A stretch of DNA of 64,000 nt, from positions 62,001-126,000 of the forward strand of contig NZ_JAGHZZ010000003.1 of the NCBI RefSeq assembly GCF_017745095.1, written 5' to 3'. The translations under genes and the position numbers were made by a program. Numbering within the stretch: the first letter of the stretch is position 1; the number at the start of each line of letters is the position of its first letter. Positions 46,921-56,204 of the stretch are shown in pieces. Under the pieces are notes generated by a model that was given only the letters and a program-made list of their open reading frames with translations, searched no databases and was not told the DNA's origin. The stretch comes from Sporocytophaga sp. Its GTDB lineage: Bacteria; Bacteroidota; Bacteroidia; Cytophagales; Cytophagaceae.

Positions 46921-47109
46921 ATCTTAAAACAATAAGTATTCTATCACTTTTCTGCCTGTTGGAGAATACTCTCGCTTAACGATAGTATTATTCCTATTTT
47001 TTCATTTTAAAACACATAAATCAGGCCTTTTTTTTCATTTTTCCAATTGAGAGTTAGTCCCTACTTTATAAATAATTCATTAAATCAAGTCAACTTTTAA
47101 TAAAACAAT

Positions 47110-47545
47110 ATGAACGATTACCTGGATTTTATTCAATTGCAGTACTTCAGCTGCTTATTCAACAAATTACATCTTACCAAAAATCATTGACCTTCTTGAT
47201 AAAAAAAACAAATGCATATTGGATCTTGGCTGTGGCAATGGCTTGATGACAAAAGCTATTCGGGAAATGGGATATGATATTTATGGAATTGATGCTTCTG
47301 AAACAAGTATAAACATTGCCTTTAAAAACCATCCAAAGTTTTTTTTTCAGCATATTTCAGACAACAATCTTCCAGTTGAAATTATAGATAAGAAATTTGA
47401 CACAATTATCTCTACGCAAGTGATACAATTGGTACATACTTATCGAATGCGGATATAAAGTAAAAAAATATTCAGGGGGCAGGGACGTTTTCCCTATTTT
47501 TGGAAATCAATGATTGTTGAAGGTGAACTAAACAAGAAACCTTGA
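47110..47545 (+). pseudogene. Decayed class I SAM-dependent methyltransferase
   Basis: Three reading frames together make a UbiG-like methyltransferase. The ATG at 47110 begins MNDYLDFIQL, then a frameshift leads to STSAAYSTNYILPKIIDLLD and the SAM motif ILDLGCGNGLMTKAIREMG, ending in FDTIISTQVI and a stop at 47456-47458. The expected next about 90 residues are missing. The family's typical C-terminal end is then found in other frames: CGYKVKKYSG, then PYFWKSMIVEGELNKKP before a TGA at 47545. So at least two frameshifts and one internal deletion have inactivated it. Confidence 0.8.
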
Positions 47546-47561
47546 TTATTTCTGATAATAG

Positions 47562-49211
47562 TTAAAAGTCATAATAAAAATTCTGCAAATTGGTAGAAAA
47601 ACCAACTGAATAATAGTGAGTCATACTGTTTGGATCTCCATAACCAGTTATTATCCTGTTAACATAGCTGAATGTTAATCGCATGTTGGTTTTAGGATTT
47701 ATCAAATAACCAGCTTTAAACTCCAGATAATGCAGGTTATTTTTAGGACCTTGTGCCGGATGTTTTGCATAAGGGAATTGGTAATTCACTCCATTGTAAA
47801 TTCCTCCATAATCTGGAATAAAAATATTCTTGCCATAACTCACATTCCCAGTGTCTACTCCATATTGAGTATAGATATACTTTAATTCAATAAAAAATCT
47901 CCTATATCGATAATCAACAATTGTCACTAACTCTTTAAAATTAGCACCAAGAGGATGTGCAAGGGCTTGATTATAATGGCTGTAATTCTGTTCTATTGTC
48001 CGATGAGAATAAGTATATGGCATTACTACATTGTATTCTCCCTGAAGTGCTAGATTCTTAATATTTAAAGGATCAAAGACCCTTGTGCCTATCTGATATC
48101 CATATTTCTGTTGGTACCTATAATCTTTATTCTTGAATTCATCCAGTTTAAAATCATCAAGAATAAATTGTCCGTAGAAATACCATTTACTGTTTATCTT
48201 ATATTTCAGATTTAACCCCATTAAAGCATTGTCTGAGCTTCCCTGTGAAAACTCAACGGATCTATAAAATATTATCGGATTAAGATAAGCCAAATCATAT
48301 CCCCTTTTCGAGGTTGAATCGCCTCCCGGCCAGATAATACTTTCAAAAAGACCGACTGTCAATGACTTTCCAATATCAATGCTTAGAAAATGAAATGTCC
48401 CGAATTTTTTGGGATATCCAGTTCCTTTACCATTCACAACTAACTGGCTTCCCCTTATATCCTGGAATTGTGTAAAAAGATTCACATATTTAATCTTCCA
48501 TACAGATGTGGTGACTTTTAAAAATGGATAAGCAAAAGAATTATCCGATAGCAACAGAGACCTATAACCATCTCCAATAAAATTCTTTCCCTGCCCAAAC
48601 TGAAAATTAAAGTATCTGCTCGGTGTATAAGTAACCCAACCATAGGCCATATTAAAGTCATAAGCTCTTGATAATTCCCCTGGTTTAAATGGTTTTGACT
48701 CTCCCTGACCCGGCACTACTTTATATTCTGTGATAAATGTGTCAATGTAAGGCGAAAAAGTTGCCTGATTTTCATAATAAGAAGTATAAAAGGACACTTT
48801 CTTTCCTATTGATCCAAATACCTGAATTCCACGCGTATTAGTATAGACCTTTTTCCCGGAAACAGTTTCTCTTCCTAAATCTACGTTTAACAATGGATCT
48901 GCATGTAGGACTAAACCTGCAGTATCAACATTTACAAGATGTCTGTTCAGCAAATTATCCGCTATTCGACCCATCAGTCTTTTCCTGGATATATTAAACG
49001 GTCTAAAATCATACAACGAATCTATATTGATAAGGGTATCAAGCTCCGCAGAATTATACGGTTTTATTGCAGTATGAAATTCAATTTTCTTTTGAGCTAG
49101 AGCTCTGTCATAAGGTAGAAGGAATTCTCTATTAAGAGGCAAAAAATCTTGAGCATGCAAATGTTCCACAAAAAAAATAAACACTATAAACAGGGATCTC
49201 CAATAGTTCAT
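47562..49211 (-). CDS. Outer-membrane barrel protein, Wzi/RemB-like
   Basis: The 549 residues begin with a signal peptide (MNYWRSLFIVFIFFVEHLHA-Q). Many amphipathic strands with aromatic ends follow (GIQVFGSIGKKVSFYTSYYE, YFNFQFGQGKNFIGDGYRSL, KWYFYGQFILDDFKLDEFKN, FFIELKYIYTQYG). The chain ends in aromatics (LQNFYYDF), as for a barrel. This layout matches Bacteroidota capsule assembly Wzi proteins, including RemB, linked to gliding in Flavobacterium. The gene ends the polysaccharide block and starts six bases after the WcaJ-type gene, so a role in anchoring the exported polysaccharide is likely. Confidence 0.82.
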   Translation of the reverse strand: MNYWRSLFIVFIFFVEHLHAQDFLPLNREFLLPYDRALAQKKIEFHTAIKPYNSAELDTLINIDSLYDFRPFNISRKRLMGRIADNLLNRHLVNVDTAGLVLHADPLLNVDLGRETVSGKKVYTNTRGIQVFGSIGKKVSFYTSYYENQATFSPYIDTFITEYKVVPGQGESKPFKPGELSRAYDFNMAYGWVTYTPSRYFNFQFGQGKNFIGDGYRSLLLSDNSFAYPFLKVTTSVWKIKYVNLFTQFQDIRGSQLVVNGKGTGYPKKFGTFHFLSIDIGKSLTVGLFESIIWPGGDSTSKRGYDLAYLNPIIFYRSVEFSQGSSDNALMGLNLKYKINSKWYFYGQFILDDFKLDEFKNKDYRYQQKYGYQIGTRVFDPLNIKNLALQGEYNVVMPYTYSHRTIEQNYSHYNQALAHPLGANFKELVTIVDYRYRRFFIELKYIYTQYGVDTGNVSYGKNIFIPDYGGIYNGVNYQFPYAKHPAQGPKNNLHYLEFKAGYLINPKTNMRLTFSYVNRIITGYGDPNSMTHYYSVGFSTNLQNFYYDF

Positions 49212-49217
49212 ATCAAT

Positions 49218-50609
49218 TTATTTGGCATTTTCTTCGCCTCTTATCATATTAAATACAGTAAGAAAGATTATTTGGAGATCAAGCAACAGACTCCAGTTTT
49301 CAATATACCAGACATCGTATTTCACTCTTCTGATCATTTTTCTAGGGTCCTCAGTTTGTCCACGAAGACCACTTACTTGAGCCCAACCTGTGATTCCCGG
49401 CTTCACAAGGTGCCTTACCATAAATCTGTCTACTATTTTCGAATACTCTTGAGTGTGTTTAAGCATATGAGGTCTTGGACCTACTACTGACATATTACCA
49501 ATGAAAACATTAAAGAACTGGGGCAATTCATCAAGATTGGTTTTCCTCATAAACTTCCCGATTTTAGTAACACGAGGATCTTCTGCTGTTGCTTGTTTAG
49601 AGTCAGCCTCTTGATTTACTTTCATAGATCGGAACTTATAGCAAGGAAATACCTGATTATTCTTTCCAGATCTTTTCTGAATAAAGAAAATAGGCCCCTT
49701 CGAACTGAGCTTAATAAGTATAACAAAAAGAGGGAACAACCATGAAAAGAGGAATACAATCACAAATAGAGAAAAGAGGATATCAAAAGTCCTTTTAACA
49801 AACCTGTTCAGGACATTTTCTAAAGGCTCTTTTCTGATAGTTAAAATAGGCACTGAATTGTAAAATTCCAGATTAACCTTCTTGCTCAGAAATCCTCTGA
49901 AATCCGGTACTATTTTAAATCGAATTAGATTATTGTCAGAAAACTCGGCTAATTCTCTTATCAGCTTTGAAGAGTTTAGGGGAAGTGCACAAAATATTTC
50001 GTCTATTTTGAATCGTTTGGCCACTGTTGGTAAATCACTCACTTTGCCGATAATCAGGTTCCGGTGAAGACATTTATCGGGATTATCATCTAAAAATCCA
50101 AGAAACCTGTATCCTGCAGAATTTTCAGATCTGAAATAATTAAGCATAGAATTACCTGCTGAACCAGCACCAATAATAATTACATGTCTGAAATTAGCAC
50201 CTTTTCTCCTATACCTTTTCAGCAAATAATAAAAAACAAGCCTCCAAAATACCATTCCAACAATACAAATTGCATAAGAAAGCAAAAGGTGACTTCGGGA
50301 ATAGTAATATCCATGAATTATGGCAATAAATGAAAAAATTGTGAGAGCATGAAGGACAAGAGCCTTGAACATATTCCACAAAATCCTTTCTATTCTGGTA
50401 AAACGTTCGATATCATATATCCTGAGCAAAAGAACAATTACCAGCCAGAGGAGATTCAAGAGAATAGTTAAAAATACGAAATGGTCATTATACCCAAGGT
50501 AATAACGTAATTTCAGATAAAGATAAGAACCCAGAAATCCTGCATTCAGAATCGCCAGATCCCCCAATAAACTTATTAACTTTAAAAACCTACTGTAACC
50601 TTTTCTCAT
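49218..50609 (-). CDS. WcaJ-type undecaprenyl-phosphate sugar phosphotransferase
   Basis: A 463-residue polytopic enzyme that would start polysaccharide synthesis by moving hexose-1-phosphate to undecaprenyl phosphate. Four N-terminal membrane segments precede a CoA-binding-like domain with HVIIIGAGSAGNSMLNYFRS. A fifth membrane segment leads to the catalytic domain: FFIQKRSGKNNQVFPCYKFR, RKTNLDELPQFFNVFIGNMS with the Asp-Glu pair, GPRPHML and KPGITGWAQVSGLRGQT. All key residues are intact. It is separate from the small PglC-type enzyme at 25393-25977. Exact sugar unknown. Confidence 0.93.
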   Translation of the reverse strand: MRKGYSRFLKLISLLGDLAILNAGFLGSYLYLKLRYYLGYNDHFVFLTILLNLLWLVIVLLLRIYDIERFTRIERILWNMFKALVLHALTIFSFIAIIHGYYYSRSHLLLSYAICIVGMVFWRLVFYYLLKRYRRKGANFRHVIIIGAGSAGNSMLNYFRSENSAGYRFLGFLDDNPDKCLHRNLIIGKVSDLPTVAKRFKIDEIFCALPLNSSKLIRELAEFSDNNLIRFKIVPDFRGFLSKKVNLEFYNSVPILTIRKEPLENVLNRFVKRTFDILFSLFVIVFLFSWLFPLFVILIKLSSKGPIFFIQKRSGKNNQVFPCYKFRSMKVNQEADSKQATAEDPRVTKIGKFMRKTNLDELPQFFNVFIGNMSVVGPRPHMLKHTQEYSKIVDRFMVRHLVKPGITGWAQVSGLRGQTEDPRKMIRRVKYDVWYIENWSLLLDLQIIFLTVFNMIRGEENAK

Positions 50610-50668
50610 TTTGAGCTGCTTGCTCGTTTTATATATATATTGTTGGGGCGAAGATAAAACAAAATTCT

Positions 50669-51898
50669 TTACGAAAGACCTGAAATTACGTTTTGAAAAT
50701 CCTTCAGTATCTCATCTTTATTTAGGTATTTCAAGGCATACTTCCTTGCGTTTTCTTTTTTAAGAGTATTTTCTAAAGGGGAATCAATAGCTTTTTCCAA
50801 TATACTGATCAAATTTCCTATATTTTCAGGCTCTGCGAGCCATCCTGCATTTGTTTCTCCTATCATTTTATGAAGTGAGGAGTTGTCCACAGCCGTCACA
50901 ATTGCACATCCTCCCGCGGAAAGGATAGACAAAAGCTTTGAAGGCAACAATAAATCCGAAGCAGCTTTTTTCTGTAATACAAGATGAAAATCGGCGATAG
51001 CAAGAAATGCGGAGAGCTTTTCATAAGCCTGAATAGGAAGAAAGGTTATATTCTTCAAACGATTCGCTTCTGTTTCTTTCATCAATCGTTCTTTTGCGGC
51101 ACCCTCTCCCGCCAAAACTATTTTCACTTCTGATCTATCCGCAAATTTCTGAGCTATGGGAATCACAGCTTCTAGTCCTTGCTTTTCACCCATATTTCCG
51201 GAATATAAGATGATAATATCTTTCTCCTCAAACCCTAATTCACTCCGCATAGAGTCATTTTTGGGCATAGGTCTGATAAAATCAGTATCCACCCAGTTCG
51301 GAAGCATGATATATTTTCCTGCATCGATTCCCTTCCCGAGAATTTTCATTTTCATTCCATCGCTTATTGAGGAAACGTAATCGGCCTTTCTGAGGAAAAA
51401 CTTCTCCATGTACTCAAGTACATTTAATAAACGGTCATTTTTAATCAAGCCAAGGTCTCTGGCTGCATCTACCTGTAGATCCTGAATATGAAATACCCAT
51501 TTCGTCTTATGAAATCTTGAGTATATATATGGCCAAGCCCCAATGATCAATGGTGGATAGGGAGATATTACAAGATCATATTTTCTAAACAGGGATTTAA
51601 ACCACCAGATTGAAGAGGATAATAAGAAGGAAAATTCGTGAGCAATTCTAGTTGTCCCCGTCACTTTCTCCGGAACATAAAAAACAGTTCTTCTGACTTT
51701 TACTTTATTAATCGTTTCGGTAAACCACCATCTGCCCTGATAAGCTTTTCTGATCTTCCATTCCGGGTAATAAGGCATGGAAGTAATCACCTCTACTTCG
51801 TGACCATGTTCAGCAAGCCACTCGCACATCTCTCCTGTATATTTACCAATCCCTGTTAACTCAGGTGCATAATTTATTCCAAATACTAAAATTCTCAT
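50669..51898 (-). CDS. WcaI/WbuB-like family 4 glycosyltransferase
   Basis: The 409 residues match the WcaI/WbuB group: MRILVFGINYAPELTGIGKY at the N terminus, HEVEVITSMPYYPEWKI, YSGNMGEKQGLEAVIPIAQK and the C-terminal GCAIVTAVDNSSLHKMIGET. WcaI adds fucose in colanic acid synthesis; the sugar here is not known. It is a cytoplasmic GT-B enzyme upstream of the WcaJ-type gene by 59 bases and downstream of a 450-base A+T-rich gap. Confidence 0.9.
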   Translation of the reverse strand: MRILVFGINYAPELTGIGKYTGEMCEWLAEHGHEVEVITSMPYYPEWKIRKAYQGRWWFTETINKVKVRRTVFYVPEKVTGTTRIAHEFSFLLSSSIWWFKSLFRKYDLVISPYPPLIIGAWPYIYSRFHKTKWVFHIQDLQVDAARDLGLIKNDRLLNVLEYMEKFFLRKADYVSSISDGMKMKILGKGIDAGKYIMLPNWVDTDFIRPMPKNDSMRSELGFEEKDIIILYSGNMGEKQGLEAVIPIAQKFADRSEVKIVLAGEGAAKERLMKETEANRLKNITFLPIQAYEKLSAFLAIADFHLVLQKKAASDLLLPSKLLSILSAGGCAIVTAVDNSSLHKMIGETNAGWLAEPENIGNLISILEKAIDSPLENTLKKENARKYALKYLNKDEILKDFQNVISGLS

Positions 51899-52348
51899 TA
51901 ATCTGCTTTATCCGGCCAGTTTAATTCCACCTCAATCACGAAATGGGTTTTCAAGTTATTATTTATTTCAGATATTTTAACGCTAAAAATACTTATTCAA
52001 TCAGTTAAATCTAAAAATTTATATTAAAGATTATTTAATATAATCAGGTCCCGAAACATCCACGTTTTTTTTCTGAAATATTTGAAAAAAGGCCACTATT
52101 TGAAAACTTGAATACTAACTGAAGAAATACTGGGAGTATTATGATTATCTTCCATAAATCATTATCTGAAAAAATCCAAGAACATATTATAATAGAAACA
52201 ATATATAAAATTAGTATTATTCAAAGCTGGAAATTATAAATACTATTTCTATACTTAATTTGAAGAAGGTAAAGTTTTGATTGCAAGTGTTCTTTCTTGT
52301 CCATACCTTCAGCCAAGAAGGGCGGTTATTGAAAGATGATCTTTACAT
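51899..52348. other. 450-base A+T-rich spacer inside the polysaccharide locus
   Basis: No gene, gene remnant, strong hairpin or consensus promoter was recognised. It separates the WcaI/WcaJ/Wzi group from the acyltransferase and glycosyltransferase group. It may hold the promoter for the first group or be a recombination joint. Confidence 0.55.
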
Positions 52349-53488
52349 TTATTTACTAACCTTCACAGACATCACATTTGTGTTAGTAGAAAGAAGTCCT
52401 TTTTTACGTATTTTTTGCCCAAATGAAATACTTCTTAACTCAATTAATTTATAAAACAAATATGATATTAGAATTATTGTAAGATATGCTAAGGTAACAC
52501 CTAATACAGTATTTATAATGGGTCCCTCTGTACTAGGTTTATAAAATTGTATTAAACCTTCGAGAATTGGCTGATGAATTAAGTATATACTATAGCTTAT
52601 CAATCCGATGAATGTCAATACTTTTATAAATAGCCTATTTATTGTAAATCGACTCAAACTCTCATTTTGTAAAAAGGTTTCAATTAGTGCTAAGCACGTA
52701 AGTGAAGCAGGAAGTAACATAAAAAAGGATGTAACTTTAAACAGTTTAAAACTTAAAAACAAAGCATAGAATAATAGAAACCATACAAAAGGTTTGTAAA
52801 ATATTCTTTTTTTATTGTAGTATCTGTCTGCTAGAAATGCCCCAGAACACCAAACAATCCAAAACTTTAAAACAAAAGCAGTGTAGGTTAATGAATTGTA
52901 TCCCGATACACATCCAAAAATAGATAAAGCTAAATTTAATGATAATACGATAATTGTAGTTTTTGAAGCACTGAAATACTTAAGTAAAACTAAGTATAAA
53001 GGGTAGATTAGATATAACTGAAATTCAAGAGCTAAGCTCCAAAAGCTTGGATTTATTGCAAAAAATGTTCTATTACTTAAGTTATGAACAAAAAAAACGT
53101 GAGTAATTATATCAAAAAAACCTTTTAATGAGAAATCTTTTTGCATGAAGGAAAAGAAAATAAGAACTAAAAAATATGGAGGATAAATTCTCCAAAACCT
53201 TTTACTAAAAAATTCCTTTGCGCTAAAAGAGCTGCCGTTTTTCAAGTAATTTAAATGTATCAAAAAGCCACTTATTACAAGAAAAAGTTCTACACCCATC
53301 GCACCTTGTCCTATTGGATTAAAAGTTAAGATAAGCGATTTTATATTATTAATAATTAAAAATCCACTGTCTGAATATGTTTTAGCCTCAAAATTAGGAC
53401 AAATTATAAGTAAAGTATGATATGATAATACCAATAAGATAGCAATTCCTCTTAATGCATCAATCTTCTCAATGTATAGTTTATTCAT
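52349..53488 (-). CDS. Acyltransferase-3 family membrane protein (first)
   Basis: An integral membrane O-acyltransferase of 379 residues that would modify an oligosaccharide, often by acetylation. The family start is clear (NKLYIEKIDALRGIAILLVL with the catalytic His in SYH), then GAMGVELFLVISGFLIHLNY and the RFWRIYPPYFLVL stretch. About ten hydrophobic segments follow. It looks unusually A+T-rich, as do its neighbours to 55203. One of three such genes in the cluster. Confidence 0.9.
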   Translation of the reverse strand: MNKLYIEKIDALRGIAILLVLSYHTLLIICPNFEAKTYSDSGFLIINNIKSLILTFNPIGQGAMGVELFLVISGFLIHLNYLKNGSSFSAKEFFSKRFWRIYPPYFLVLIFFSFMQKDFSLKGFFDIITHVFFVHNLSNRTFFAINPSFWSLALEFQLYLIYPLYLVLLKYFSASKTTIIVLSLNLALSIFGCVSGYNSLTYTAFVLKFWIVWCSGAFLADRYYNKKRIFYKPFVWFLLFYALFLSFKLFKVTSFFMLLPASLTCLALIETFLQNESLSRFTINRLFIKVLTFIGLISYSIYLIHQPILEGLIQFYKPSTEGPIINTVLGVTLAYLTIILISYLFYKLIELRSISFGQKIRKKGLLSTNTNVMSVKVSK

Positions 53489-53555
53489 TATATTTCAGGT
53501 AACTTTGACTTTTTTACTTATTAAACTTTAATCCTCATTTACACCTCGAAGTCCA

Positions 53556-54128
53556 TTATATGATTTCAACAGAAACGTCCTTTCTCTTTTTGATCCTCCT
53601 TAAGGGATTGCCTGCAAAAACATATCCGCCTTCTATATTTCTAAATACAGAACTTCTTGCTCCCACCACCGCACCTTTACCAATTGTTACTCCAGGACCA
53701 ATAAATACATCTGACGCAATCCAGGCTTCATCTTCAACAATAATTTCTTTTGCAAAAATATCAAATGTAGTTTTCTCAAAATCGTGAGAGCCGGTGCACA
53801 AATAAGATTTCTGAGAGACTACGGCATTACAACCAATATTAATTTTCCCTAAGCTATAAAGTACTACATCATCTCCTATCCATGAATAATCGCCTATGCA
53901 TACTTTCCAGGGATACGTTGTTTTTACCGAAGGTCTTATTATGACACCTTTTCCAATTTTTGCACCAAAAACTCTTAGCAAGAAACGTCTCCACCCATAT
54001 AAAATTTGGGGAGAAGGATTGAAAAATAATGCTTCAACAACCCACCAGATTTGTACAATAATACCAGATCTACCACGAAAATGTGGAGGGACTGAGAAGG
54101 TATTTAAATTTTGATAATGCTCCTCCAT
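53556..54128 (-). CDS. WcaF-like hexapeptide O-acetyltransferase
   Basis: The 190 residues form a left-handed beta helix. The N-terminal stretch NTFSVPPHFRGRSGIIVQIW and WRRFLLRVFGAKIGKGVIIR are typical for WcaF-like proteins. The catalytic His is in LCTGSHDFEKTTF, and VFAGNPLRRIKKR ends the helix. Acetyl-CoA would be the donor and the growing polysaccharide unit the acceptor. It lies 67 bases upstream of the first acyltransferase-3 gene and seven downstream of the second. Confidence 0.9.
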   Translation of the reverse strand: MEEHYQNLNTFSVPPHFRGRSGIIVQIWWVVEALFFNPSPQILYGWRRFLLRVFGAKIGKGVIIRPSVKTTYPWKVCIGDYSWIGDDVVLYSLGKINIGCNAVVSQKSYLCTGSHDFEKTTFDIFAKEIIVEDEAWIASDVFIGPGVTIGKGAVVGARSSVFRNIEGGYVFAGNPLRRIKKRKDVSVEII

Positions 54129-54135
54129 AATTCAA

Positions 54136-55203
54136 CTAAGAATTGCTCATTTTAACTTTTGCCGTTCTTATTCCAAGCTGGTTGATATATTTTTGAAATT
54201 TCATTTCCATCAAATAGGAAAACCCTCCAACAAAAAGTAAAACTATTAGTATCTTAATATAGATCGGAAAGTTTATTGGTAAATATGAAATTCCTTTAAC
54301 TAATGGATAATGAAAAATATAAATTCCAAACGAAATTGGAGCTATTCGAGAAAAAATCCCAAAAATTAAGTCAAACCCTAGAAATTTAAAATGTTGCCAC
54401 GTTATGGCAATCACAATAAAAAATATTGAACCTAGAAAATGCCTTAACTCAAGAACCGGATGTAAGCCTATTTGAAGCGAACCAGGATATCTAATAACTG
54501 GAATTAAAAGCATTAATGAAACAATGCTTAATCCTATAAGAATAGGACCAATATCTTTATACCTAATGAAGCCTTTGATTAAATATAATTTAGCAAGTTC
54601 AGCTCCTGTCCACCAAACTATTAAGTATGTCAAAATTAAAGAAGCCGAATTGGGAAATATAGAATATGATATAAAACCTACCATAGAAATTGCTAATACA
54701 CCTATAAATTGTCTGGTGATAGAAATTTTTATAATAATCCAAAAAATCATATAAAACCACCATTCATAGCTTAGTGACCACAGGGGTAAATTTCCATAAT
54801 ATGGATCAACCCAAACTCCAGGTTTGCCTGCCGAAAAATCCTGCAAATTAAGTAAGTTACCAATTAAAATTTCACTTTGAGGAGGCAAAATTTTTCCTGA
54901 ATACATACAACTTGTTATGTATGACAACAACAAAGCTATAATAAATAATGGATAAATTCTTTTGAACCTCTTCACGAAATAACTTTTAAAATCTCTCAGC
55001 TGATTCTCCTTGGAAAATATTGAATAATAAATCACGAAACCAGACATCAAAAAAAATAATATTACAGCTTCTTGTCCGAATCTGAATAAATAATTCAAGT
55101 AATTCCATTTAAATGGATAAAGCTGATTTATATGATGAAAAACAACATACAATGCAGCCATTCCTCTTATGCTTTCAAGTTTTGCTAATTTTTTATTGGA
55201 CAT
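54136..55203 (-). CDS. Acyltransferase-3 family membrane protein (second)
   Basis: The 355 residues contain LAKLESIRGMAALYVVFHHI with the key His, FGQEAVILFFLMSGFVIYYS and VKRFKRIYPLFIIALLLSY, all family hallmarks, and about ten membrane segments. The substrate would be a sugar of the surface polysaccharide. It ends seven bases before the WcaF-like gene. It differs clearly in sequence from the other two acyltransferase-3 proteins of the cluster. Confidence 0.9.
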   Translation of the reverse strand: MSNKKLAKLESIRGMAALYVVFHHINQLYPFKWNYLNYLFRFGQEAVILFFLMSGFVIYYSIFSKENQLRDFKSYFVKRFKRIYPLFIIALLLSYITSCMYSGKILPPQSEILIGNLLNLQDFSAGKPGVWVDPYYGNLPLWSLSYEWWFYMIFWIIIKISITRQFIGVLAISMVGFISYSIFPNSASLILTYLIVWWTGAELAKLYLIKGFIRYKDIGPILIGLSIVSLMLLIPVIRYPGSLQIGLHPVLELRHFLGSIFFIVIAITWQHFKFLGFDLIFGIFSRIAPISFGIYIFHYPLVKGISYLPINFPIYIKILIVLLFVGGFSYLMEMKFQKYINQLGIRTAKVKMSNS

Positions 55204-55266
55204 TTCAGATTTAGCTATAAGTATTTATTTTCTTTTCAGCTTTAATACCTATCCTGGTCAATATAC

Positions 55267-56151
55267 TTATTTTGGTAGGCTATAATTGTAATTTTTTCTT
55301 AGAACTTCTTTTAAATCTTCATTTGCTGACTTCGTCTTAAGCTTAATCTCCAACACTTTGGCATCTATTAAAAAACGAAACCAGAAAGCCTGAAGCACAT
55401 GAAATACTAATCCTTCTTTTCCATCCAAAAATCCCATCTGAATAAAATACCTGTAGAAAAAATATATAAAGCTTCTCATGAAAAGAGGGGTTTTATGAAA
55501 TAAATTGTTCTTCATCCACCTCTTTCTCTCTATAGGGCTGCCCCAAAATGATGCCTTTACTTCTCCTCCTTCTTCATTTTGGATTACATCAATAGCTTCC
55601 AAAAATGCCCACTTATTATGACTTGCAATGAAATTATTTAAGTTATCAGCTACTTCACTGGTTATATCTTTTCTTTTAATTACCAGAGTCTTCCCATTAA
55701 CAATAAAATGCTGATCATAGGCTTTGGCTTCACATCCACCTTTTTGAGATCTATAGAGTCTTAGATGATAATTATAATGCGACTTAATCCATCTTTCCAT
55801 AAAAATTGCCCTTCTGCCAAACATATATCCATCAATCTCCGGAGTGGGCTTAAAGTCATTGATTAACCAACTTCTTAATTCATCTGTTAATCTTTCATCT
55901 GCATCAAGATGAAAGACCCAGTCTGTTTTAAATGGATTATTTTCCTGAGCCCAGTTTCTTTGTAAAGAGTAGTTTTCAAAAGGGTGTTGCAGAAAACATA
56001 CGTTCCTTTCCTTTACAATATCAATAGTCTTATCGTTTGAATATGAATCTACAACCAAGATCTCCCCAGGCAGATCTTTAAGATTGCCCAGAAGCTGTCC
56101 TATATTCTTTTCTTCGTTGTACGTTAATATAATAAATGTGATGTTATTCAT
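55267..56151 (-). CDS. WaaE/KdtX-like family 2 glycosyltransferase
   Basis: The 294 residues contain NITFIILTYNEEKNIGQLLG, ILVVDSYSNDKTIDIV and the metal-binding HLDADERLTDELRSWL, the WaaE/KdtX pattern of GT2 enzymes. The C-terminal half is long and hydrophobic-aromatic (SFIYFFYRYFIQMGFLDGKE), suggesting membrane association. WaaE adds a sugar to the lipopolysaccharide core in enterobacteria; here the acceptor is unknown. It lies 63 bases upstream of the second acyltransferase-3 gene. Confidence 0.9.
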   Translation of the reverse strand: MNNITFIILTYNEEKNIGQLLGNLKDLPGEILVVDSYSNDKTIDIVKERNVCFLQHPFENYSLQRNWAQENNPFKTDWVFHLDADERLTDELRSWLINDFKPTPEIDGYMFGRRAIFMERWIKSHYNYHLRLYRSQKGGCEAKAYDQHFIVNGKTLVIKRKDITSEVADNLNNFIASHNKWAFLEAIDVIQNEEGGEVKASFWGSPIERKRWMKNNLFHKTPLFMRSFIYFFYRYFIQMGFLDGKEGLVFHVLQAFWFRFLIDAKVLEIKLKTKSANEDLKEVLRKNYNYSLPK

Positions 56152-56204
56152 TATTTTTTAAACTTCTTTCAATTTTCTTCTAATGGCCTAGGCCAAGCTA
56201 TTGA

